Assembly (NCBI GenBank): GCA_938074045.1
Contig: CALJGI010000006.1
Location: 1-64,000, forward strand
From: an uncultured Halieaceae bacterium
GTDB taxonomy: Bacteria > Pseudomonadota > Gammaproteobacteria > Pseudomonadales > Halieaceae
Direction: 5' to 3'
DNA: 64,000 nucleotides
Shown: piece by piece, positions 26,479-34,021 of the stretch
How the letters are laid out: each line of letters opens with the position of its first letter
How positions within the stretch are numbered: position 1 is the first letter of the stretch
Made by a program: the position numbers and the translations under genes
Notes under the pieces: model-generated
Told to the model about the DNA's origin: nothing
What the model saw: only the letters and a program-made list of their open reading frames with translations
Database searches by the model: none

Positions 26479-27330
26479 CTATGTGACGCTTCCCCGGGAA
26501 CCCAGCGCAGGCCTGCCCTCGGTGGAAATTGATTTGTTGAATGGAAGCTTGAGTTGGTACCACACGTTCAAATCCCGATTTTCATCGGTGACATCCAGTC
26601 CGTAACGGATGGCGTCAAGCTTGTCGTAAACCAGGGTGCCAAAGAGCCGATCCCATACCGAGAACAGGTTGCCAAAATTGGAGTCTGTCCAGGGTGCTTG
26701 TTCGTGATGATGGAACTTGTGCATATCGGGGGTAACGAACAGGTAGCTGATCCAGCGATCCACATTGGGCGGCAGGTGAAAATTTGCATGGGTGACCGCG
26801 CCAAAAAATACGCGAATAAATTGATACAGGGCATAGTAGGCAATGGGAATTCCCATCATCACAACAGCGGCTGCAGCGAAAAATGTGCGGATGATTATGT
26901 CTCCAGGGTGATGCCGAAAAGCGGTAGTGGCGTCCACCTGGGTATCGCTGTGGTGAATCATGTGCAGGCGCCACATCCAGCGCACGTGATGAAGGAGGTA
27001 ATGAACCAGATACTGCCCCATGAAATCGAGGGCTATGATAGCCAGCAGTAGTTCAAACCAGAGCGGGAGCTGAACCAAATTCAGGAGACCGAAGTTGTTC
27101 TGTTCGACCCAGAGAGCTGTTGCCGTCAGCGCGGCCGTAAAGGGAATCGAGGCGAGTGTGGTTACCGAAAACAGCGCAGAGTTGGTGCCCAAATGCTTTA
27201 GTCTAGGCTTTTTACTGGTAAAAAGCGGTGCAATGGATTCGATTCCGGCGCAGACGCTGAGAACCAGCACCAGCCAGGCAAAGGTGGCCCACTGTGGCAA
27301 TGTTTCGAACCAGGCTATCAGGTCAGTCAT
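26479..27330 (-). CDS. Sterol desaturase/fatty acid hydroxylase superfamily membrane enzyme (second copy)
   Basis: A 283-residue membrane di-iron enzyme. The His motifs are HYLLHH near residue 110, HMIHHSD near 122 and HKFHHHEQ near 208, with HANFH near 190. Membrane spans lie around residues 12-30, 50-75, 85-105 and 155-180. Compared with the protein at 2762-3826 it is shorter and has different spacing, so the two are not recent duplicates. Members act on sterols, alkylglycerols or fatty acids. It is 26 bases upstream of the permease start and 82 bases downstream of the crotonase gene, all on the minus strand. Confidence 0.87.
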   Translation of the reverse strand: MTDLIAWFETLPQWATFAWLVLVLSVCAGIESIAPLFTSKKPRLKHLGTNSALFSVTTLASIPFTAALTATALWVEQNNFGLLNLVQLPLWFELLLAIIALDFMGQYLVHYLLHHVRWMWRLHMIHHSDTQVDATTAFRHHPGDIIIRTFFAAAAVVMMGIPIAYYALYQFIRVFFGAVTHANFHLPPNVDRWISYLFVTPDMHKFHHHEQAPWTDSNFGNLFSVWDRLFGTLVYDKLDAIRYGLDVTDENRDLNVWYQLKLPFNKSISTEGRPALGSRGSVT

Positions 27331-27412
27331 GGCTTGATGATCCAGCGCTTAAAAGGCTGATTGTGCCACTTTTGCCCGCTCAAGTCCCCGTGGTTGTGGG
27401 GCAGGGATTTTA

Positions 27413-28078
27413 TCAGGCTCGGGGCAGATGTTCTGCCATGGCATCCAGTACTGGGCGCCTTATGGCTACCTTGTTGCGGGCGTAGTAGTCAGCGGGAAGG
27501 CCAGCCAATTGACGCGCAACTTCCAGCGCTCGTTCATCCAGCGCTTCTGGCGCGACAACCTCGTCCAGAAAGCCCGCTTCTACAGCCAGTTCTGGGGTGT
27601 AGACCTCGGATTGCAATGCCGCCCGAGTCAGGTGGTGTGGGGCCAGGCGAGCCGTTGCCAGATCGATCATTGACTGGGGCAAATCCATGTTGATGGCCGT
27701 TTCCGGCAGGGTCAGCTTGAATTTACCGCTGACGCCGATTCGGGTGTCCGCAGACAAGAGAATAAAGGCTCCCATGGCGATGCCGTGGCCACTGCATGCC
27801 GCCACAACGGGCAGGGGAAACCCGTACAGTCTGAGGGCGAGTTCGAAACCTCCCCTGGCCATGTCCATACCCCTTGCCATGCTGTTCTTGAATTCACTCA
27901 GATCGAAGCCCGCCGAAAATACACCCTCTCTTCCCTTCAGGATAACGGCACTTGCCGCATCAGCTTCAGCCTGATCAAGTGCGCTGTTTATTTTTTCCAG
28001 GTAGTCGAAGCCCACCACGTTTACTTTGCCGTCGTCCATGGTGATATGTGCGATGCCATCCAGTAGTTGATACGTCAT
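27413..28078 (-). CDS. Crotonase-fold enoyl-CoA hydratase/isomerase
   Basis: 221 residues, shorter than the usual 255-270. It has a strong ribosome site (GAGGAGAAGG just before the ATG). The oxyanion-hole regions are present: GVFSAGFDLSEF and CSGHGIAMGAFILLSAD. At the second catalytic Glu position the sequence reads LPETAINMDLP, and the first Glu of true hydratases is not clearly conserved, so it may be an isomerase, a thioesterase or another crotonase reaction rather than a beta-oxidation hydratase. It lies 49 bases after the SDR gene and likely shares its transcript. Confidence 0.85.
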   Translation of the reverse strand: MTYQLLDGIAHITMDDGKVNVVGFDYLEKINSALDQAEADAASAVILKGREGVFSAGFDLSEFKNSMARGMDMARGGFELALRLYGFPLPVVAACSGHGIAMGAFILLSADTRIGVSGKFKLTLPETAINMDLPQSMIDLATARLAPHHLTRAALQSEVYTPELAVEAGFLDEVVAPEALDERALEVARQLAGLPADYYARNKVAIRRPVLDAMAEHLPRA

Positions 28079-28127
28079 TCCTTCTCCTCGCTTCGAAAGT
28101 AAATTAGTCCGTAATATGGGCTTTGGC

Positions 28128-28907
28128 TCAGGCGTTGCGAATCACCAGCCCGCCATCTACCGGTATGGCTGCCCCGGTAATAAAACTGGCGGCCGGGAGC
28201 ACCAGACTTAGGGTGATGTGTGCGACCTCTTCCGGTTCGCCATAGCGGCGCAGGGCAGTCCGGCGATTAGCATAAATCTGTTTGTGCTCCTCGGGAATTT
28301 CCGCGGTGATCCCAGTCCTGATCGGGCCGGGGCAGATTGCGTTCACCGTGATGCCCTTTTTCCCCAATTCGATGGCGAGTGCCCGGGTCAATCCCAGTGA
28401 TGCATGCTTCGCGGCGACGTAGGCACTGTTGTAATTGGTTGCTCCCAGCGCTTCCGTGGACGCGATGTTCACCACACGGGGATGTGGGGCCAGTTCCAGC
28501 CAGGGCAAGGCAGCGCGAACCACCCATTGTTGGGCGCTGGCCATGACCGCCATGCTGATTTCCCAGTTCGCATCGTAGCTAGCATCGGTCAATGCGCCGA
28601 TAAGTGACAGACCAGCGTTATTCACGATGATGTCCACACGCCCGAAGTGCTTTGCCGCGGTGACCACAGCGGCGGATAGCGCTTCCTGATTGCCACAGTC
28701 CGCTGGCAGAACCAGAGCCTCACACCCGCCAGACTCAATCTTGTTGGCAACTTCCCGGAGCCCGGTCTCATTGATATCGATGAGCGCGACTTTTGCGCCC
28801 TCGTTGGCGAACAGCAGCGCCGTGGCTCGCCCCATACCACTGGCTGCGCCGGTTACTATTGCCGTGCTGCCGGCGATGGAGCGGCTGAGATTGCTGAAAC
28901 TGGTCAT
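28128..28907 (-). CDS. Short-chain dehydrogenase/reductase
   Basis: About 260 residues of classical SDR type. The NAD(P)-binding motif is VTGAASGMGRA, followed by NNAG, the catalytic Ser in NIASTEAL and YVAAK (Tyr and Lys); near the C-terminus are CPGPIRTG and GAAIPVDGG. An acidic residue (LIDIN) after strand 2 suggests NAD preference. The ATG at 28907 has CGGAG at a good spacing; the frame extends 17 codons further upstream without a ribosome site. It is the first gene of the minus-strand run and divergent from the Rieske oxygenase gene, with about 180 bases of shared upstream DNA. It probably oxidises a hydroxyacyl or alcohol intermediate. Confidence 0.9.
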   Translation of the reverse strand: MTSFSNLSRSIAGSTAIVTGAASGMGRATALLFANEGAKVALIDINETGLREVANKIESGGCEALVLPADCGNQEALSAAVVTAAKHFGRVDIIVNNAGLSLIGALTDASYDANWEISMAVMASAQQWVVRAALPWLELAPHPRVVNIASTEALGATNYNSAYVAAKHASLGLTRALAIELGKKGITVNAICPGPIRTGITAEIPEEHKQIYANRRTALRRYGEPEEVAHITLSLVLPAASFITGAAIPVDGGLVIRNA

Positions 28908-29090
28908 GGATGCTCCGGCGCGGAATGGATAATTGGGCTGTAATATCCCAGAGAGCATATTGATCCCGGGAGGTGAGTGTCAACACGGTGAGCATCCTGC
29001 ATACACGGTTGTCTTACATGCAGATATACTGATCGGCGCGCTTTGTACCCCATGGTGGCGAAGCGGTGGTAGAGAATAGGGAATAAAGTG

Positions 29091-30224
29091 ATGGGTTTAC
29101 TCGAACAGGCTGAAGCTACGCTGCCGTCCAGCTGGTATTACGAGGAGGATCAGTATCAGCGCGAACTGCACGCTGTATGGTACCGGGAATGGATCTGCGT
29201 TGGTCGCGCTGAGGATCTGGAGCAACCCGGCGCCTTTCGTGTGGTTGAGCTCGGTAGTCAATCGATCATTCTGACCAGGGATGCCGACAACCAAATCCGT
29301 GCCTGGCACAATACCTGTCGACATCGGGGGTCGATGCTGTGTGCCTCCGGCGAAGGCCAGTTTCACAATCATCGCATTGTGTGTCCATACCACAGTTGGT
29401 CTTACTCGACGTCTGGTGAGCTTCTCGCCACGCCCGGAAGTTTGTCGGACGAAAATTTCCCAACCGACGAACTGTCGTTATACCCGGTGAATTGTGGGGT
29501 GTGGGGCGGCTTTATTTTTGTCAGCCTGACAGAAAAACCCCGCAAGACACTGGGCGATTTCCTGGGTTCGGAAGCCGAATTGTTGCGTAATTGGCCGCTT
29601 GCTGAATTGCGCGTGGCACGGTCGGAAACGTTTGAGTTAAAAAGTAACTGGAAAATATTTTGGGAGAATTACAGCGAGTGCTATCACTGTCCCCGGGTCC
29701 ATCCTGAACTCTGCAAGGTGATGCCCGTTTATGGACGGGCGGTATTTGACGATGCGGACCTGCCGGATTGGCGACCTGAATTTGAAGGTGATGCGGGTGT
29801 TGGCCGCGTGGGTGCAGGGGCATCCACCTGGACCATGGATGGCGAAGTTCGTATGCCCTTGATTCCCGGTTTGACTGATTTTGAGTACCGCAGTGGTGTG
29901 GTTTTTGCGTCTTTTACCGCGAGTCTGTACGTGGTCGGGCATCCCGATCATGTGCGCAGCGTACGTATAATTCCCACCGGCCCTGAGACAACCCGCCTCG
30001 TTGTGGATTGGCTGCTGCCAGAGGATGACCAGGATAGAACCGCCGAGAACCTGGACCATATGGTTGAGTTGGGTCGTCTGGTGGTTGAGCAGGATGGGAA
30101 GGTGTGTGAGCTCAATCAGCGTGGTATTCACTCTCTGTGCCATGAGGCGGGCGTTCTGGTAGCGCAGGAGTACGAACTCTGGCGTTTCCATAAATGGCTG
30201 CGCCAGAGGCTTGCCGAGATCTGA
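29091..30224 (+). CDS. Rieske non-haem iron oxygenase, alpha subunit
   Basis: 377 residues. The Rieske [2Fe-2S] ligands are CRHRG and CPYHSWSY (about residues 80-105). The mononuclear iron site is in ENYSECYHCPRVHPEL (two His) with a downstream acidic ligand. The overall length and order match single-component alpha subunits of the choline/carnitine monooxygenase and aromatic ring-hydroxylating type. No ferredoxin reductase is encoded beside it, so electrons must come from elsewhere. The start is the ATG at 29091; the GTG three bases before is less likely. Substrate unknown; a quaternary amine or ring compound fits the family. Confidence 0.9.
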   Translation: MGLLEQAEATLPSSWYYEEDQYQRELHAVWYREWICVGRAEDLEQPGAFRVVELGSQSIILTRDADNQIRAWHNTCRHRGSMLCASGEGQFHNHRIVCPYHSWSYSTSGELLATPGSLSDENFPTDELSLYPVNCGVWGGFIFVSLTEKPRKTLGDFLGSEAELLRNWPLAELRVARSETFELKSNWKIFWENYSECYHCPRVHPELCKVMPVYGRAVFDDADLPDWRPEFEGDAGVGRVGAGASTWTMDGEVRMPLIPGLTDFEYRSGVVFASFTASLYVVGHPDHVRSVRIIPTGPETTRLVVDWLLPEDDQDRTAENLDHMVELGRLVVEQDGKVCELNQRGIHSLCHEAGVLVAQEYELWRFHKWLRQRLAEI

Positions 30225-30349
30225 AAATGTTCGGACCAGGATGACCTTTAGAGCGATACAGCAAGCACTCTAAACTGATGACGGAAGGTGATGACGAAGC
30301 GATACCGAGTGGTATACTCGCCGCCGAATTTATTGCCACAGGATTGATC

Positions 30350-31168
30350 ATGTCTACGGAGCGTCTACAACGGTTTTTTTGGAGTGTACGCAGTCATCGC
30401 GGCTTCGAAACCTTTGTCATCGTTGTCATCATTACCTCTGCACTGTTGGTCGGGGTAAAAACCTACGATATTGATCCCGGTTGGCGCTCCCTGATCGGCT
30501 TTTTTGATATTGCCATCACCCTGGTGTTCCTGGTCGAAATTTCAGTGCGATTTCTGGGGGAGGAACGCAAGCGGGATTTCTTTAGACAGGGTTGGAATAT
30601 TTTCGACACCTTGATCGTGGTCGCCAGCCTTATTCCCGTAGAGGACAGTGATATGGCCTTGATCGGCCGGCTGGTGCGTATTTTCCGGGTACTCCGTCTG
30701 GTGTCTATCATTCCCGAAATGCGTATTTTGATAAACGCGTTGATCAAGGCGCTACCGCAGCTGGCATACGTGCTGGTCCTTATGTTTATCATCTTCTATA
30801 TATACGGCGCTATTGGCAGTATGCTGTTTCAGGATATCAACGCCGTTCTGTGGGGGGATATCGCCACCTCTATGCTCACCTTGTTCAGGGTGATGACCTT
30901 TGAGGACTGGACCGATGTCATGTATGAAACCATGGTGGTGTATCCACTGAGCTGGATATTTTACTTGTCCTTTATCTTCTTCTCGGCCTTTGCCTTTCTG
31001 AATATGGTGATCGGGGTTGTGGTCAATGTTCTGCACGAGGAAAACGAGCAGGTTATGTTGGAACAGTCTGGTCTCAGCAAGGTTACCCTGCATGATTTGC
31101 AGCACCAATTGAACGAAATCTCTGACATGGTTCGACAATTGCAGCGGGAGCAGCCACCCCGCTCATAA
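30350..31168 (+). CDS. Bacterial voltage-gated sodium-channel homologue (NavBac type)
   Basis: 272 residues with six transmembrane segments. S4 carries regularly spaced Arg (GRLVRIFRVLRLV). The pore helix and filter read MTFEDWTD: Glu185 is at the NaChBac filter position and Asp186 follows it. After S6 comes a C-terminal coiled coil (VTLHDLQHQLNEISDMVRQL), as in tetrameric NavBac channels. It should form a homotetrameric cation channel in the inner membrane. The ATG at 30350 has AGGA about 8 bases upstream, and a TATACT box at 30313-30318 could be a -10. An in-frame start at 30278 would add 24 residues. It shows no operon partner. Confidence 0.92.
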   Translation: MSTERLQRFFWSVRSHRGFETFVIVVIITSALLVGVKTYDIDPGWRSLIGFFDIAITLVFLVEISVRFLGEERKRDFFRQGWNIFDTLIVVASLIPVEDSDMALIGRLVRIFRVLRLVSIIPEMRILINALIKALPQLAYVLVLMFIIFYIYGAIGSMLFQDINAVLWGDIATSMLTLFRVMTFEDWTDVMYETMVVYPLSWIFYLSFIFFSAFAFLNMVIGVVVNVLHEENEQVMLEQSGLSKVTLHDLQHQLNEISDMVRQLQREQPPRS

Positions 31169-31180
31169 ATAAGTAGCGCT

Positions 31181-31209
31181 TTGACAGGGGGGTTGCTCGG
31201 GGCTAGTCT
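31181..31209 (+). promoter_or_regulatory. Sigma-70-like promoter of the HD-GYP gene
   Basis: A perfect -35 box TTGACA (31181-31186) is separated by 17 bases from TAGTCT (31204-31209), a -10 box matching the consensus at its key T, A and final T. The predicted transcript start near 31216 is about 25 bases before the GTG at 31241, which has AGGA at 31230-31233. Confidence 0.6.
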
Positions 31210-31240
31210 GGGGATTCGCTGAGTACTGTAGGAATACATC

Positions 31241-32422
31241 GTGGATTTGATCAAGATTGCGGCGGAGGACCTATTGCCGGGTATGTTCGTTGCCGAGCTT
31301 GACCGCCCCTGGTTGGATACGCCGTTTGTTTTGCAGGGCTTTGTCATAAGGGATGCCGACGACGCTAGGGAGGTTGCCAGGCATGTCCGGTATGTTTATG
31401 TCGATGCCAGCTATCGGGGCGGTGGCCAGTTTCTGGCCGTCGACCCATCTGCCTCCACCAAGAGTTCCAAAACTGTCCTGGTGATGAAGGAAGACTTCCT
31501 GGCCGCCAAGGTCAGTTTTGATAGCGCTGCCGGGTCGCTCGAAAAGGTGTTTGAAGCGCTGGGAGATGGTGACGCTATGGACCTCTCTATGGTTGAGCAG
31601 GAGGTTAGTCCGCTGATCGAGGGGGTTTTCCAGAATCAGGAAGCGGTGGCGGCGTTGCTGCGGCTGCGCAAGAGCGGCAGCTACCGTTACAACCATGGTA
31701 TTGCGATGTCACTATGGGGGGTCATTCTGGGCAAGCGAATGGGCCTTGATCGGGAGCGGTTGGAGAAACTCGCGGTCGGCTGCGCCATCTGTGATCTGGG
31801 TATGACCAAGATGCCACCTGAAATGCTGCAGCAGCGGCACGCCTTTGATGCCGAGCAATTGGCCCAGTTGCGTCAGCACCCCGCAGTCGGTGCGGAGATG
31901 GTGGCTGCTCTGGGTGACATTGATCGGGAAATTCTGGCGATGGTTGAGTACCATCATGAACGGATCGACGGGTCGGGATATCCTCATGGACTGGAGGGCG
32001 ACACCATTCCGCTACTTGCTCAGATTGCCGGGTTGGTGGACACCTATGATGCCATGGTTTCACCGCGGATCTATGCCAAGACGCGTACATCCCATGAAGC
32101 GGCGCTGGAGTTGATTGACCGCAAGGGTCATGAGTTTGACGATGAGCTGATTGAGCACTTTGTGCAGGCCATCGGCCTGTTCCCGACCGGGGTGCTGATT
32201 GAACTCAATACCGGGGAAGTCGGGATAGTGATTCGACAAAATGATACACGCCGACTAAAACCAGAGGTAATGCTGGTACTGGATGCCGAAAAAGTCCCAC
32301 AAGAGAAAAATGAGATAGTTGATCTGAGTAACCAGAATGCCGGCGCGGAGCCTGAAAGATGGATTACCCGTGAACTTCTTGCGGGCAGTCACGACCTCAA
32401 TGTCCAGGATTATTTTGAATAA
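31241..32422 (+). CDS. HD-GYP domain protein with degenerate metal site
   Basis: 393 residues. Residues 1-110 resemble the DUF3391 domain often found before HD-GYP. The HD-GYP domain begins near residue 145: His152, then the HD pair, His213, His238-His239 and GYP at 246-248 (HHERIDGSGYP), and Asp267. In active enzymes, which hydrolyse cyclic-di-GMP, the second motif is HDIGK; here it reads CDLGM, with Cys184 replacing the metal-binding His and Met replacing the Lys. The remaining ligands are intact. It may bind metal differently, be inactive, or act as a c-di-GMP sensor. GTG start at 31241, preceded by AGGA and a good promoter. Confidence 0.88.
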   Translation: MDLIKIAAEDLLPGMFVAELDRPWLDTPFVLQGFVIRDADDAREVARHVRYVYVDASYRGGGQFLAVDPSASTKSSKTVLVMKEDFLAAKVSFDSAAGSLEKVFEALGDGDAMDLSMVEQEVSPLIEGVFQNQEAVAALLRLRKSGSYRYNHGIAMSLWGVILGKRMGLDRERLEKLAVGCAICDLGMTKMPPEMLQQRHAFDAEQLAQLRQHPAVGAEMVAALGDIDREILAMVEYHHERIDGSGYPHGLEGDTIPLLAQIAGLVDTYDAMVSPRIYAKTRTSHEAALELIDRKGHEFDDELIEHFVQAIGLFPTGVLIELNTGEVGIVIRQNDTRRLKPEVMLVLDAEKVPQEKNEIVDLSNQNAGAEPERWITRELLAGSHDLNVQDYFE

Positions 32423-32575
32423 GTGACGGCAGCAAGCGGTTGCGCTTTCGCGCTCGAAGCCAGTTCCGACTGGGCACGGAGTTCAGTCGGGTCAGGGTAG
32501 CGTAATTTCCAGTACAAAGCCTTTCCTGCATGCACCTGCAAAGGTATATTGGGCGCAGCTAACAACGGTGGGTGA

Positions 32576-33439
32576 ATGATGCGATACGAAACTCCTGAAA
32601 CAACCCGAGACGCTGCGGCCTTGCTGGCAGCGGAAAAGGGTGAGGCCTACATATTGGCCGGTGGGACTGACCTGTTGGTCAGAATGAAGGCCGGACTGCT
32701 CGAGCCGGATCTGCTGGTCGATATTAAACAGGTGCCAGCAATGAATGGCATTCAGCAAACGGCGGCGGGTTTCCGTATCGGTGCCGCGGTACCTGCTGTC
32801 GAGCTGGGTGAGCACCGAGCCCTGGGTCGCACCTGGCCCGGTGTGGTGGAAGCTGCAAAACTGATTGGTAGCGATCAGGTACAGGGTCGCTGCACCATCG
32901 CGGGAAATTTGTGCAATGCATCTCCCGCTGCCGACACGGTGCCAGCTTTGATGGCAGCGGGCGCAAAAGCCGTGGTTGTGGGGCCTGAGCGGCGGCGCAC
33001 CGTGCCGGTTGAAAAACTACCCAGGGGCCCGGGCACAATGGCACTGGCTAAATCTGAAGTGGTAGAGGCCATTTTGCTGCCCCAGCGACCAGCCAAATCT
33101 GGCGATGCTTATCTGCGTTTTATACCGCGCACTGAAATGGATATTGCCGTAGTAGGTGCCGCCGTCAATCTGACACTTGAACGCGGGGTTGTTAAGACTG
33201 CTCGCATAGCTCTGGGGGCTGTCGCGCCAACAGCCGTCCTGGTTCCGCGGGCAGCGCGAGCCATTATTGGTACGCGCCTTGATGATGCAGCACTGGAAAA
33301 AATGGCGGCAGCCTGCTCTGCGGCCTGTAACCCTATTGACGACAAGCGCGGCACGATTGCCTATCGCGTCAAGGTGGCCGGTGTGCTCGCACGTCGAGCT
33401 GCGTGTATAGCCTACGAACGAGCTGGAGGTAAGCGGTGA
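32576..33439 (+). CDS. Molybdenum hydroxylase, FAD-binding medium subunit (CoxM/XdhB-like)
   Basis: 287 residues. The FAD pyrophosphate-binding loops are visible as AGGTDLLVRMK near residue 30 and TIAGNLCNASPAADT near residue 105, followed by the C-terminal CO-dehydrogenase flavoprotein domain (FIPRTEMDIAVVG). It passes electrons from the iron-sulfur subunit to FAD and then to NAD or another acceptor. It overlaps the next gene by 4 bases (GTGA). Cluster order is medium, small, large subunit, as in cox and many xanthine dehydrogenase family operons. Confidence 0.9.
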   Translation: MMRYETPETTRDAAALLAAEKGEAYILAGGTDLLVRMKAGLLEPDLLVDIKQVPAMNGIQQTAAGFRIGAAVPAVELGEHRALGRTWPGVVEAAKLIGSDQVQGRCTIAGNLCNASPAADTVPALMAAGAKAVVVGPERRRTVPVEKLPRGPGTMALAKSEVVEAILLPQRPAKSGDAYLRFIPRTEMDIAVVGAAVNLTLERGVVKTARIALGAVAPTAVLVPRAARAIIGTRLDDAALEKMAAACSAACNPIDDKRGTIAYRVKVAGVLARRAACIAYERAGGKR

Positions 33440-33933
33440 GCACTTCGACTGTATCAACAACGATAAACGGTGACGCCGTTCAATTTGCTTGTCCGACGGA
33501 TGAGTCGCTATTGGACGCGATACGCAATCGCGTTGGATTGACCGGTGTAAAGGAAGGTTGTGGCACGGGTGACTGTGGCGCTTGCAGCATCACAATGGAT
33601 GGTCGCCTGGTCTGCTCATGCCTGGTACTGGGAGTGGAGGCCAATGGCCGTGCCATCGAAACTGTGGAGGGTATGGCGGATGGCGACCAGCTACACCCGC
33701 TGCAGGAAAAGTTTATTGAACACGCTGCTCTGCAGTGTGGAATATGTACGCCGGGTTTTCTCATCGCCGCACGGGTATTACTGGAACGTAATCCCGATCC
33801 AACAGAAAAAGAAATACGTTACGCACTGGCCGGTAACCTCTGTCGGTGTACTGGCTATGACAAGATAGTCAGGGCGGTACAGGCGGCGGCAAAAGAGATG
33901 CGAAAAGCCAGTAAAAAGCGCACCCGCAAGTGA
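33436..33933 (+). CDS. Molybdenum hydroxylase, [2Fe-2S] small subunit (CoxS-like)
   Basis: 165 residues. The plant-type cluster ligands are CGTGDCGAC followed by a Cys (CSCL) in the N-terminal half, and the second cluster ligands are CGICTPG and CRCTGY in the helical domain. It carries electrons from the Mo site to FAD. The last 12 residues are very basic (a KASKKRTRK tail), a little unusual. The GTG start overlaps the medium-subunit stop. There is no Tat signal on any subunit, so the enzyme should be cytoplasmic. Confidence 0.93.
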   Translation: MSTSTVSTTINGDAVQFACPTDESLLDAIRNRVGLTGVKEGCGTGDCGACSITMDGRLVCSCLVLGVEANGRAIETVEGMADGDQLHPLQEKFIEHAALQCGICTPGFLIAARVLLERNPDPTEKEIRYALAGNLCRCTGYDKIVRAVQAAAKEMRKASKKRTRK

Positions 33934-34021
33934 GCTTGGTACTGAGCCAGTTGCCGAGTCAGTTACTGAGATAGTTGCGTTAATTACTGGAATATAACCA
34001 CCTGAATATGCGGAATCTGAG

